In this document: one piece after another, positions 1 through 7,082 of the stretch | How the letters are laid out: each line of letters begins with the position of its first letter | How positions within the stretch are numbered: position 1 is the first letter of the stretch | Assembly (NCBI GenBank): GCA_002490995.1 | Contig: DKVC01000133.1 | Coordinates: 1-16,435 of the forward strand | Reading direction: 5' to 3' | Origin: Lachnospiraceae bacterium UBA7188 | Lineage (GTDB): Bacteria; Bacillota; Clostridia; Lachnospirales; Lachnospiraceae | Length of the DNA: 16,435 nucleotides | Translations under genes and position numbers: made by a program | Notes under the pieces: generated by a model | What the model saw: only the letters and a program-made list of their open reading frames with translations | Databases searched by the model: none | What the model was told of the DNA's origin: nothing

Positions 1-2
1 TC

Positions 3-98
3 GCAGAACGGGAAGCTGACCTCAGGGCCAAAGACTCCGTCATCGCTAAGCTTCAGGCTGAACTTGAACGTCTGAAAAGAAATTCAGCCACTACCTGA
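3..98 (+). CDS. C-terminal end of a coiled-coil protein, possibly Rpn/PD-(D/E)XK nuclease-transposase family (5' truncated by window)
   Basis: Frame 3 is open from the window edge to a TGA at 96-98 and gives 31 residues. The tail is strongly charged and heptad-like (AEREADLRAKDSVIAKLQ, then AELERLKRNSATT) and predicts a terminal coiled coil. Such Glu/Lys/Arg-rich tails of the form 'AERxAxLAxKDxxIAxLxAEL' are typical of the C-termini of Rpn-family recombination-promoting nucleases/putative transposases, which are abundant in Lachnospiraceae. That assignment is by resemblance of the tail only, because the catalytic domain lies outside the window. A dispersed repeat begins about six bases after the stop. 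Other coiled-coil proteins, such as phage or plasmid proteins, cannot be excluded. Confidence 0.45.
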   Translation, partial: AEREADLRAKDSVIAKLQAELERLKRNSATT

Positions 99-103
99 TT
101 CCA

Positions 104-263
104 AATTTATACTGCATGCCGTTAAAATTTGCAGCAACCAACAACGAAGCCACTATCACTACAGTGGCAAGCCATTGTCCTTTTAATGGCTTTGAGACCG
201 CCAGCCATATAGGTTCGCCTCAGACAGAACAGTAAATCCTGGCGGTCTTGAGTATATTGCTCC
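104..263 (+). repeat. Dispersed intergenic repeat, copy 1 (carries an apparent insertion)
   Basis: This stretch matches copy 3 (6991-7077) over most of its length: the start (ATACTGCAtGCCGTTAAAATTT), the middle (CAACGAAGCCACTATC, then CTACAG) and the end (TTGAGTATA, then GCTCC). Relative to copy 3 it has two extra segments: a hairpin (AAGCCATT 169-176 pairing with AATGGCTT 185-192) and a 51-bp insert flanked by TTGAG. It fills the gap between the coiled-coil tail and the lipoprotein gene. No gene is seen in it. Confidence 0.75.
197..247. mobile_element. Putative 51-bp miniature insertion with terminal inverted repeats and TTGAG duplication
   Basis: Copy 3 of the repeat reads CTTTGAGTATA without interruption. 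Copy 1 reads CTTTGAG, then 51 bp, then TTGAGTATA. The extra DNA begins ACCGCCAG and ends CTGGCGGTC, so its ends are inverted repeats (8 bp, or 9 bp if the flanking G at 196 is counted). The flanks TTGAG (192-196) and TTGAG (248-252) look like a 5-bp target-site duplication. It is too small to encode anything. The alternative is a simple stem-loop gained or lost between copies. Confidence 0.4.
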
Positions 264-283
264 AAAAAGGCCAGGCAGCTTCG

Positions 284-2122
284 TCACTTCTGCCAACACT
301 CCGCCAGCTGCCGCAGAATCTCCTGTACAGACGCCTTCCTGACATCCTCCGGATAAGCGGATATCCATGAAATTTCATACGGAACTTCCTCTTTCCCTGC
401 CAGGAAATCTTCCCGGAGCAGTTCCCAGTCCTCCCGGCTGACTTCGTTTCCCTCTGCGTCATAGCAGGTTTCCTCCCAGGAATCCTCTCCCTGAGCCTGC
501 ATATGCAGTCCTCTGTACACTGTGCTGTATACACAGCCGTCCTTCAGGCACCAGGCTCCTTCACTCCGAAAGCTCTCCGCGTACCCGTTCCTCGCAACAT
601 CGGACGCCATATAATAGACAGTACCGTCCCCATCGCGGAACGCCTGCCCCTGAAAACCGATCACACCGATATCCAGTTCCGAAACTCCATCATAGAGTTC
701 CTGGGCCAATTCCTTTATTCCGCCCAAAGAATCATCCACCTGGTAAAAGTGGTTTTCTGAGAACAAACCGGTTCCAGCCGTCACCTGCACCAGAAGCTCC
801 GGTCTGCCGTCACCGTCCAGATCATACACCGTATATCCGAAAGCAAACGGCTCATAATCCTGCGGCACCCATTGCTCCTTCATCTCCGCAAATACTTCCA
901 GCTGCTTCCGGATATCTTCATCCATGCTGCTTAAATCAGGCGCTTCCTCCTCAATCTCCTCCAGCACCTGTGAAATACTCTGATTCTTTCCATTCACATT
1001 GAGGGTAAAGCACAATTGATCCATATAGCGGAAAACCCTCTCTCCGCCCTTATATATCCGCACCTCCTGATGCCTGGATCCGGCATCCTCTCCGTATATC
1101 TGCTCATAGGTGCAGATAATGATAATATCCGTATATCCGTCCTGGTCATAATCCTTGAATGCCACGGCCTCTATCCTGTCAAAACGGTCATTCACCCTGA
1201 GATTCTCATCCCTGACCTCCGGAAATGCAAATACTTCCCCACCGTTCTGCTCCAGGCTGAAAGAAGCATCCTGCTGAAAGTTCTCCGTGATGTCCGGTGC
1301 ATAGGATACAAATTCTACCTCTCCCCAGTCCTCCAGTTCCAGCGAAAAACTCTGATCCTCAATCTTTCTGATCCGTTTCAGGTCGTCCGTATTCTCGAAA
1401 AAGCGGTTTGAGACAAACTGATAGTCGTCACCGTTTTTTCTAAGCGTGGTGACACAGTCAGAAACATAGTCTTCCCCTGCTTTGAAACGAAGCTCATAGA
1501 TCTCTCCTGTCCTGATTCCTCCGGTACAGACGAATGTACAGAAATTGGTATCTCCGTGCTGGAATACATAACTGTCAGAGCCTTCCAGGTAAACCCACTC
1601 CAACGCTTCTGCCATATCCCCCATGCCGATGCCCGCCTTGCGCTGAAGGAAAGTCTCTATCTGTTCCGTTGTCAGCCTCGTTATATCCGTCTCCACCGGG
1701 TAAGCGGCCGCTTCGTAAGCCTTCCGTTCCTCTTCCGACAGAGGCTGAGACTCCATTCCCGCACCATTGTACAGTATCTCATTCAAATCTGCCTCGGATA
1801 CCTGGTCATATTGGGACAGGAGAAATCCGTTGTTCTCCGCCTGGTTTGCGAATTCGGTGAACTGATTTAACGCTTCTATCGTCAATTCTTCTGGCAGCCC
1901 GGTTCCTGATTCGGATCCGGCCTCGGAGCCTGCACCTGACTCGGATGAAACTCCTGCTTCTCCTTTCATATCCGTCATAAAATCTGTCAGCGCACTGTCT
2001 TTCGTATTCTCTGTTGAAATTTCTCCTTGCGAAGAATCTCCCCCTTTATTTTCGGTAGTGCATCCTGTGCATAGAATAACAACCCATATGCAGGTTAAAG
2101 TAAAAATGACTCTTTTTTTCAT
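284..2122 (-). CDS. Secreted lipoprotein with two EF-hand/FG-GAP-like DxDxDG calcium loops, function unknown
   Basis: The 612-residue product begins MKKRVIFTLT with a hydrophobic signal segment and a type II signal-peptidase site ending LCTGC (lipid-attached Cys21), so it should be anchored on the outer face of the membrane. A Ser/Gly/Glu-rich linker follows (about 22-75). Two short acidic loops stand out: DYDQDGYTD (about 324-332, followed by a hydrophobic IIII strand) and DLDGDGRPE (about 434-442, followed by LLVQV). Both resemble the calcium loops of FG-GAP/VCBS or dockerin-like repeats, in which DxDxDG is followed by a beta strand. No catalytic motif is recognised. The ATG is preceded by AAGGGAA at good spacing. 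The gene starts 12 bp after the phosphoesterase stop, so the two are probably co-transcribed. A role in surface binding or sensing is inference only. Confidence 0.85.
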   Translation of the reverse strand: MKKRVIFTLTCIWVVILCTGCTTENKGGDSSQGEISTENTKDSALTDFMTDMKGEAGVSSESGAGSEAGSESGTGLPEELTIEALNQFTEFANQAENNGFLLSQYDQVSEADLNEILYNGAGMESQPLSEEERKAYEAAAYPVETDITRLTTEQIETFLQRKAGIGMGDMAEALEWVYLEGSDSYVFQHGDTNFCTFVCTGGIRTGEIYELRFKAGEDYVSDCVTTLRKNGDDYQFVSNRFFENTDDLKRIRKIEDQSFSLELEDWGEVEFVSYAPDITENFQQDASFSLEQNGGEVFAFPEVRDENLRVNDRFDRIEAVAFKDYDQDGYTDIIIICTYEQIYGEDAGSRHQEVRIYKGGERVFRYMDQLCFTLNVNGKNQSISQVLEEIEEEAPDLSSMDEDIRKQLEVFAEMKEQWVPQDYEPFAFGYTVYDLDGDGRPELLVQVTAGTGLFSENHFYQVDDSLGGIKELAQELYDGVSELDIGVIGFQGQAFRDGDGTVYYMASDVARNGYAESFRSEGAWCLKDGCVYSTVYRGLHMQAQGEDSWEETCYDAEGNEVSREDWELLREDFLAGKEEVPYEISWISAYPEDVRKASVQEILRQLAECWQK

Positions 2123-2134
2123 CCGGCATTCCCT

Positions 2135-3322
2135 TCATTTAAAGCTGGTCTTCACAGTTCCAACTCCGACCTTTATTCTTTCAGCTTCAGGTGCTGATGC
2201 CAATGTAACTTCTGCCCCCTGTATATCAATCACCACATACTCCGATCTGCACCCGGTCTTGAACTGTATCGCCCAGTCAGAAATGCCGGAAGTCACAATA
2301 AAGCTGGTATTTCCCCGCTTTTCCATGCCGTAACTTTTATCGTCCAGCCCCAGCCATTCGCCCATACGGTTAAATGGAATCAGCTGCCCTCCGTGGGTAT
2401 GGCCGGACAGCACCAGGTCCACGCCGGACGCTTCCTGGGCATCATAATCATGCGGCTGATGGTCCAGGACAATGCTGAACTTATCCGGCTCCAGCTCCTT
2501 CGTCAGCTCTTCCATAGTCGCTCTGGGACGTCCCATCTGCTCTTCCGAACGGTCCTGCCTTCCGATCAGATAAAAACGATTGTCCAACAATACAATTTCA
2601 TCCTGCAATACAACCACATTATTTTTCTCCAGCTCCGCAATCAGGTCAGTCCCGCTGTAGCCACGGTATGCCGGGCCATAATACCCTTTGTCGTGATTTC
2701 CGAAAGCATAATATACACCATATGTAGTCGTCAGCGTGCCCAAAGCCTGACATGCTGCTATCATATCTTCTTTTGAGGTATCATCATCCACATAGTCCCC
2801 TGTAATCACCACGATATCCGGGTTTTCCGCCTGCATGTCTTCCACCCACCTGGCAAATCCCTCTCCGCTGAAAGTGTTGCCCACATGGGAATCCGCAAAC
2901 TGCACAATCCGCAGAGTTCCCACCGGCTTATCGGTCTCCACCGTATAAGGTTTCCGCCACACGTTATTTGCCAGATACCATCCGCATGCCAGGTACACAG
3001 CAGTGATTCCGATTGCAATGCCGCCCGCGTAATACCCTGAAAACTTCTCTCCGCGCTTCTTTTCCGCAATTTTACTGATTCCATCGCACAGCAACCAGAA
3101 CACCACCAGATGCAGTATGGCAATCTCAGCATTGATCGTACCCAGAACAGCCCTGACAGCAAAAGCAATCACTGCCACAACAACAAGCCCCAGAAGAAAG
3201 CCCAGGATTTTCTTTCCTCTTACAGCTTTTTGAATCAGACGAAATTTAGCAAACCGGCTGGCCAGATACAGAATACCAAGAACCGACCCCAGAATAAGCC
3301 CTCCGAATATCAGTGCCCACAT
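2135..3322 (-). CDS. Membrane-anchored calcineurin-like metallophosphoesterase (YkuE/YaeI type)
   Basis: The N-terminal third holds about four hydrophobic segments (about 1-22, 38-57, 60-79 and 97-117), followed by a complete metallophosphoesterase domain. The metal-binding motifs appear in family order: DSH (D144, H146), GDYVD (D176), GNHD (208-211), the LDHQPH region (about 286-291) and SGHTHGG (306-312). Members of this YkuE/YaeI-like branch hydrolyse phosphodiester or phosphate bonds, often of lipid or cell-envelope substrates; the substrate here cannot be read from sequence. I start the gene at ATG 3322, which has AAAGGAGAG six bases upstream. The longer in-frame ATG at 3346 has no usable ribosome-binding site. 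The lipoprotein gene follows after 12 bp. The membrane placement puts the active domain next to the membrane, its side undetermined. Confidence 0.92.
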   Translation of the reverse strand: MWALIFGGLILGSVLGILYLASRFAKFRLIQKAVRGKKILGFLLGLVVVAVIAFAVRAVLGTINAEIAILHLVVFWLLCDGISKIAEKKRGEKFSGYYAGGIAIGITAVYLACGWYLANNVWRKPYTVETDKPVGTLRIVQFADSHVGNTFSGEGFARWVEDMQAENPDIVVITGDYVDDDTSKEDMIAACQALGTLTTTYGVYYAFGNHDKGYYGPAYRGYSGTDLIAELEKNNVVVLQDEIVLLDNRFYLIGRQDRSEEQMGRPRATMEELTKELEPDKFSIVLDHQPHDYDAQEASGVDLVLSGHTHGGQLIPFNRMGEWLGLDDKSYGMEKRGNTSFIVTSGISDWAIQFKTGCRSEYVVIDIQGAEVTLASAPEAERIKVGVGTVKTSFK

Positions 3323-3398
3323 ATGTTTCTCTCCTTTCCCGTTCATCCTCTTATGTTACAGCCATAATCTGCTGCTCAGGCTGATCCTTCAATCATGT

Positions 3399-3460
3399 GG
3401 CCAATACATTGTCAGGCTCACCCGTTTTCACACTCCCTGATTGCATGTCCGGTATTGGCC
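3399..3460. repeat. Inverted repeat in the gap between the DUF4886 and phosphoesterase genes
   Basis: GGCCAATAC (3399-3407) and GTATTGGCC (3452-3460) are perfect 9-bp inverted arms. Inside them TCAGG pairs with CCTGA, extending the structure with bulges. No T-tract follows on the minus strand, so it is not a canonical terminator. It could be a processing or attenuation hairpin, or an operator, between DUF4886 and the phosphoesterase-lipoprotein operon. Confidence 0.5.
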
Positions 3461-3469
3461 CAGGCTATT

Positions 3470-4231
3470 TTACACTGCGCTTTCCCTACAGGAAATATCG
3501 GAGTGCCGAATACTCTCTTCCGCTGCCTCTGTCGCAATGCGGTACGCCCTGTCATCGACTTCCTCGTCAAACTGATGAAACCGGACATGCCTCACATCAT
3601 TTCCGGTAATGTAACCATACCAGACCAGCGCAAGCAAAAAACGCCCCACACCAAAACTTGCGTGAAAAGTATCCCTGTGAATTCTGCCAATCCCTTTCTC
3701 CAACGCATACTGAAATGCCAGTCCGGAAGGAATGATGCCATCCGCCCCAGTCTCCTCTGCTGCCCTGTCATAGCAGCCCATAACCTTTCCAAACATCTCG
3801 TCGTAGGTTTCAAAACCATGCTGCCTGATCCGCTCGCTGCCGCTTTCATAGACCCAGGTCTGCTGCAGGAACAGCCTGGCTTTCGGACAGTAATCCCTGA
3901 TAAAAGCTGCAAGCACATTCAGATAAGGCTGATATGTCTCTTCCCGATAAGATTCATGGCTGGCCTGCTGTAAGGTCACTATGTCCCAGTTTCTGGCTGT
4001 CAGAGCCTCCCGGATGCCGGTCATAAAGCCTTCTGCCGAATGCCCGTTCACCCCCAGGGTATATTCGCGCTTATCCCCTTTCAGATTCCGGAAATGCTTT
4101 TCCAGAGAACACCCTCCTATATACAGATTCACTGTCTGTAAGTCCACACCTTCACTCTTCGCCAGCGCATGCAGATACCGGTGTGCATCCTGGCTGAAGC
4201 TGTTTCCGATTGATAATACCTGAACTGCCAT
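3470..4231 (-). CDS. DUF4886 family SGNH/GDSL-like hydrolase
   Basis: The 253-residue product opens VLSIGNSFSQDA, the block I signature of DUF4886 proteins in the SGNH hydrolase fold; Ser11 in GNSFS is the expected nucleophile. Further family features are GG at about 39-40, a central WDIVTLQQASH strand (about 82-92) in the block III region, and HRDTFHAS near the C-terminus, where D187 and H190 form the expected Asp-x-x-His dyad. There is no signal peptide, so the enzyme is likely cytoplasmic. Known SGNH relatives remove acetyl or other acyl groups from sugars, so an accessory deacylase of the nearby glycan locus is plausible but unproven. The ATG is preceded by AGGAAGGAAGGA. A strong promoter lies about 50-80 bp upstream. 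Its length fits the family. Confidence 0.88.
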   Translation of the reverse strand: MAVQVLSIGNSFSQDAHRYLHALAKSEGVDLQTVNLYIGGCSLEKHFRNLKGDKREYTLGVNGHSAEGFMTGIREALTARNWDIVTLQQASHESYREETYQPYLNVLAAFIRDYCPKARLFLQQTWVYESGSERIRQHGFETYDEMFGKVMGCYDRAAEETGADGIIPSGLAFQYALEKGIGRIHRDTFHASFGVGRFLLALVWYGYITGNDVRHVRFHQFDEEVDDRAYRIATEAAEESIRHSDISCRESAV

Positions 4232-4281
4232 TTTTATCCTTCCTTCCTGTTATGCTTTGATCCTGTCATCTTTTTAACTCT

Positions 4282-4310
4282 ATCATAACCTTTTTACATT
4301 CATCTGTAAA
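4282..4310 (-). promoter_or_regulatory. Sigma-A-type promoter for the DUF4886 gene (and possibly the downstream pair)
   Basis: On the minus strand TTTACA (4305-4310) is separated by exactly 17 bp from TATGAT (4282-4287), each 5/6 to consensus. Transcription would start near 4275 and give a leader of about 45 nt. Confidence 0.65.
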
Positions 4311-4415
4311 GTATCCGATTTCAGCCTGCACCCCTTCCAGTTCATTTTTCTCTCTGACCAGACAGCTTCTCATTCATGCACTAAAAATCCTGTCCTGTCA
4401 ATTTCACACTCGGGA

Positions 4416-4444
4416 TTGACAAACCGGAAAAAGTAATACACAAT
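4416..4444 (+). promoter_or_regulatory. Candidate promoter for the alpha/beta-hydrolase lipoprotein gene
   Basis: A perfect TTGACA (4416-4421), a 17-bp spacer and CACAAT (4439-4444, 4/6 to consensus) point toward the lipoprotein gene at 4627. If used, the leader would be about 175 nt and would include all of repeat copy 2. The -10 is weak, so this is tentative. The 395-bp gap 4232-4626 holds this site, the divergent promoter and repeat copy 2, and no gene. Confidence 0.45.
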
Positions 4445-4485
4445 ATAGAAGAATATATACTCTCGATCTGAAGCATTTGCCAATG

Positions 4486-4586
4486 TATACTGCACACCGG
4501 TTAAATTTGCAGTACAAATGTATAACGAGTGAACGCTCCTGCGATTCAGAACAAAAGAACGGCAAAGAAATGCGCTCAAGAGTATA
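4486..4586 (+). repeat. Dispersed intergenic repeat, copy 2 (divergent middle)
   Basis: It begins TATACTGCACACCGG, then TTAAATTTGCAGT, matching the left end of copies 1 and 3, and ends TCAAGAGTATA, matching their TTGAGTATA end. The middle is unrelated in sequence. ACTGCA...TGCAGT near the left end forms a 6-bp inverted repeat. All three copies have the same orientation. Confidence 0.6.
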
Positions 4587-4626
4587 ACAATCAGGCGCCC
4601 ATAAAAACGGACAGGAGGATACGAAA

Positions 4627-6042
4627 ATGAAACTCAGGTTAAAGAAGAGAGGCACACTGCTGTCGGCATTTACTGTCTGCCTGTTGCTGACTGCGTGCGG
4701 AGAAACAGCAGACGATACCGATGTCCCGGAAGACAATTCCCAGCCCCTGCAGGAGACTGCATCCGAAGAGCTTTCCGGCACAGACAGTTCCCCGGAGGAA
4801 GAAAGCCCGGAAGAGTCCGGAAGCGAAGACGGGATGTCGAATCCCTATACGAAACCGGATTCCCTGGAAAACAATGAAGATATCGAAAATGCCAGAAAAT
4901 ATATCTGGCAGGAATATCTGAACCAGGTGAGAAGCGATGCCGCCAGAATGGAAGAAGTTGATAAACATGCCATGACCTTCGGCGAGGCGACCATGAAATA
5001 CGGCCTCATTGTCAAGGGCGAGCCAGACGAATCAGGTTATCCGCTTTTTATCGCGCTCCATGGAGGCGGCCAGAGCGATACGCCTGATTTGAACAACAGC
5101 CAGTGGGCGCAAATGGCATCCTATTATCAGGACAGCGTGGAAAACGGCGTCCATGTAAATCCAAGGGGCGTGCGGGATACCTGGGACTGCCATTTTAACC
5201 CGGAATCCTACCCGCTTTACGACAGGCTCATAGAAAATATGATCGCCTTTTATGACGTGGATCCCAACAGGGTCTATCTGACGGGATTTTCCGCAGGAGG
5301 GGACGGCGTATATGCCATTGTTGCCAAAATGGCAGATCGGTTCGCTGCGGCTAACATGTCTGCCGGGCATCCCAATGGTTTACCGCTGTGGAATCTGTAT
5401 AACATGCCTCTGCAGCTTCAGGTCGGCGAGAATGACACTGCCTATGACAGAAATACCGTTACCGCCCAATACGGCCAGCTGCTGGACAGTTATCAGGAAG
5501 AGCTCGGCGGCGGATACATACACAATACCTATGTCCATCAGGGAAAAGGACACAATTTCCGCGACAATTCATCGGCAGACCAGACCGTCATGGCGGACAG
5601 CGCGGCATGGCTGGAATCCGGGGACAATTCCACCGTTGAAGTGGATGCCAACGCGGTCAGATTCCTGGAGCAGTATGTCCGCGAGCCGCTTCCTGAAAGA
5701 GTGGTATGGGATCTCTCCCAGCGCGCCGACCAGCGGACCGGGAATAGCTTCTACTGGCTGCAGGCAAACAGCCGGCTTACAGAGGGAAAAATCGTCGTCT
5801 CTTATGACCGGGAAAGCAATTCCATCAATGTGGAGGAATGTTCCATACCGGGAGAGGTAACCTTTCTGCTCAGTAACGATATGCTGGACCTGTTTGCGCC
5901 TGTCACGGTAAATACCCCGTCCGGCAGCGAAACCATGACCGTTACACCGGATTATGACCTGCTGTATGAAACCACCATGGAGCGGGGAGATTTTAACTAT
6001 CAGTTCGCAGCGAAAATTTCGGTTACCTTTGAGGCGGAATAA
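4627..6042 (+). CDS. Surface lipoprotein with PHB-depolymerase/esterase-like alpha/beta-hydrolase domain
   Basis: The 471-residue product has a signal peptide ending LLTAC (lipid Cys24), then an acidic Glu/Ser/Pro-rich linker (about 25-75), then a hydrolase domain. Catalytic features are visible: HGGG oxyanion-type motif (145-148), GFSAGG nucleophile elbow with Ser222 (G-x-S-x-G), an acidic residue in VGEND (Asp270), and GKGHNF with His309. This layout is that of esterase D / poly(3-hydroxybutyrate) depolymerase (LpqC-like) proteins, which include feruloyl and acetylxylan esterases. The last ~130 residues look like a beta-rich accessory domain. The ATG is preceded by AGGAGGAT at 7-nt spacing. 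It stands alone on the plus strand. An extracellular carbohydrate esterase is the best guess; a peptidase is less likely. Confidence 0.87.
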   Translation: MKLRLKKRGTLLSAFTVCLLLTACGETADDTDVPEDNSQPLQETASEELSGTDSSPEEESPEESGSEDGMSNPYTKPDSLENNEDIENARKYIWQEYLNQVRSDAARMEEVDKHAMTFGEATMKYGLIVKGEPDESGYPLFIALHGGGQSDTPDLNNSQWAQMASYYQDSVENGVHVNPRGVRDTWDCHFNPESYPLYDRLIENMIAFYDVDPNRVYLTGFSAGGDGVYAIVAKMADRFAAANMSAGHPNGLPLWNLYNMPLQLQVGENDTAYDRNTVTAQYGQLLDSYQEELGGGYIHNTYVHQGKGHNFRDNSSADQTVMADSAAWLESGDNSTVEVDANAVRFLEQYVREPLPERVVWDLSQRADQRTGNSFYWLQANSRLTEGKIVVSYDRESNSINVEECSIPGEVTFLLSNDMLDLFAPVTVNTPSGSETMTVTPDYDLLYETTMERGDFNYQFAAKISVTFEAE

Positions 6043-6201
6043 AGTCTACGCCTCCCAGCCATATTCCCGGCCTGGACAGACCGGTATACTCGTGGGTGCA
6101 TCCATTCTTAACAATAGAAGAAACGTTATGACACAACTTCTTCAGAAAAATGTTTTCGGCTGTGACTATACATTCCAGCTGCCTTGCGTAACAAAGGAGC
6201 C

Positions 6202-6288
6202 GTCGGGAAGCACTGTCTACATACAATATATGGTAGCAATTTTCCATGCGGCACGCCATATATTGCATGAGTGCGGTCATTTCCCGAC
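6202..6288. repeat. Large structured inverted repeat in the 6043-6476 gap
   Basis: Three nested perfect arms are seen: GTCGGGAA (6202-6209) with TTCCCGAC (6281-6288), GCACT (6210-6214) with AGTGC (6270-6274), and CAATATATGG (6224-6233) with CCATATATTG (6256-6265). The total is 23 paired positions. It lies 160 bp after the lipoprotein stop and before the terminator. No ribosome-binding site or convincing protein is associated on either strand. It may be a small RNA, a processing element or a miniature mobile element. Confidence 0.6.
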
Positions 6289-6308
6289 AGCCCCTTTGCA
6301 TTCTTTTC

Positions 6309-6333
6309 CCGGCTATTACTCTGCCGGTTTTTT
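6309..6333 (+). terminator. Rho-independent terminator downstream of the lipoprotein gene
   Basis: CCGGC (6309-6313) pairs with GCCGG (6323-6327) across a 9-nt loop and is followed by six T. It is 267 bp past the stop codon, so it would end a transcript that includes the big hairpin. The same GCCGG also pairs with CCGGC at 6334-6338 on either strand. From 6334 to 6476 only AT-rich, short imperfect direct repeats (GGCTTATATTT twice) are seen. Confidence 0.55.
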
Positions 6334-6476
6334 CCGGCTTTTAACCTGTTGGTTTTCTTTTTCCGGCTTATATTTTGCTGGCTTATATTTCGCCGCCTTT
6401 TATTTTAGCCATCCTTCTCTTCGGATACCATTGTGTCGGAACCGCTTCGCAAGCCCAGGCATCCAGGCTGGATACT

Positions 6477-6917
6477 TTACTCCGTCACTACTCCTTTTTG
6501 CAGCATTACATTCGCATACAATGCGCTTTCTCCGGTGGCAATGATTGCATATGCCTTCGCGGCCTCCTCATAGAACGCAAATCTCTCTATGTGGCCGAAA
6601 GCCTTCTCCCCGCGTTCATCCGCCTTCTTTACAATCTCCTTATAGGAGTCCCAGATGGGCGTTTCCACCGTATCCCCCGGCATTACCTCCATCAGGTTCA
6701 CCGGATGCTCCACATAGGTATCCAGCGGGAAGAGCTGCAGGATTGCCTCCAGCACTTCACAGGCCCCATGTCCGTCCATACGGATCACGGTTTTGCCCTT
6801 TCCGATGGACTCTGACGGGAAATTGCCGTCCGCAATAATCAGGCGGTCGCCGTGCCCCATCTCACATAATACTTTTAACAACTCCGGTGATAAAATCTTT
6901 GGAATTCCTTTCAACAT
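6477..6917 (-). CDS. fucU: L-fucose mutarotase (RbsD/FucU family)
   Basis: The 146-residue protein matches the FucU pattern end to end: LSPELLKVLCEMGHGD, with the expected catalytic His22, then ADGNFP with Asp30, and the FucU-specific ERFAFYE (111-117), which separates it from ribose pyranase RbsD; it ends ATGESALYANVMLQKGV. FucU interconverts alpha- and beta-L-fucopyranose in the cytoplasm, so released fucose reaches the isomerase in the usable anomer. The length is normal. The ATG is preceded by AAAGGAGAG. It is the last gene of the glycan locus but is separated from it by two gene remnants and a repeat. No fucI, fucK or fucA lies in the window. Confidence in the family is very high; physiological coupling to the GH95 enzyme is inference. 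Confidence 0.96.
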   Translation of the reverse strand: MLKGIPKILSPELLKVLCEMGHGDRLIIADGNFPSESIGKGKTVIRMDGHGACEVLEAILQLFPLDTYVEHPVNLMEVMPGDTVETPIWDSYKEIVKKADERGEKAFGHIERFAFYEEAAKAYAIIATGESALYANVMLQKGVVTE

Positions 6918-6948
6918 ACGACATTCTCTCCTTTCCTGTTATCTCCAC

Positions 6949-6973
6949 CCAGTGTTCTTCAACAGCACACTGG
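6949..6973 (-). promoter_or_regulatory. Stem-loop in the fucU leader
   Basis: CCAGTGT (6949-6955) and ACACTGG (6967-6973) are perfect 7-bp arms with an 11-nt loop. They sit 32 bp upstream of the fucU start and between it and repeat copy 3. There is no T-tract, so this is not a clear terminator. It may be part of the repeat (copies 1 and 2 lack it) or a leader element. Confidence 0.45.
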
Positions 6974-6990
6974 ATATCACCCCTGTTTTC

Positions 6991-7077
6991 AATTCATACT
7001 GCACGCCGTTAAAATTTACAGTAATCAACAACGAAGCCACTATCGCTACAGCAGCTTTGAGTATAGCAAGATGCTCC
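6991..7077 (+). repeat. Dispersed intergenic repeat, copy 3 (uninterrupted version)
   Basis: It starts AATTCATACTGCACGCCG and ends TTTGAGTATAGCAAGATG followed by CTCC. It shares long near-identical blocks with copy 1, including CAACGAAGCCACTATC. Its right end lies six bases from the stop codon of the GH38 remnant. It lacks the 51-bp insert of copy 1 and so serves as the empty-site reference. Confidence 0.75.
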
Positions 7078-7082
7078 GGCAT

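Noticed and set aside
2135..3346. Longer start for the phosphoesterase at ATG 3346
   Set aside because: No ribosome-binding site at workable spacing; ATG 3322 has AAAGGAGAG.
6023..6301. 92-codon minus-strand frame in the gap after the lipoprotein gene
   Set aside because: It spans the large hairpin, overlaps the 3' end of the lipoprotein gene, and has no ribosome-binding site or recognisable family. The nucleotide structure explains the region better.
6461..6473. ATCCAG-G-CTGGAT palindrome after fucU as a terminator
   Set aside because: Loop of one base and no T-tract on the minus strand; not a standard terminator.
6939..7004. Short minus-strand frame (YELKTGVISSVLLKNTGW...) between repeat copy 3 and fucU
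   Set aside because: No start signal and only about 20 codons. It is most likely repeat or leader sequence.
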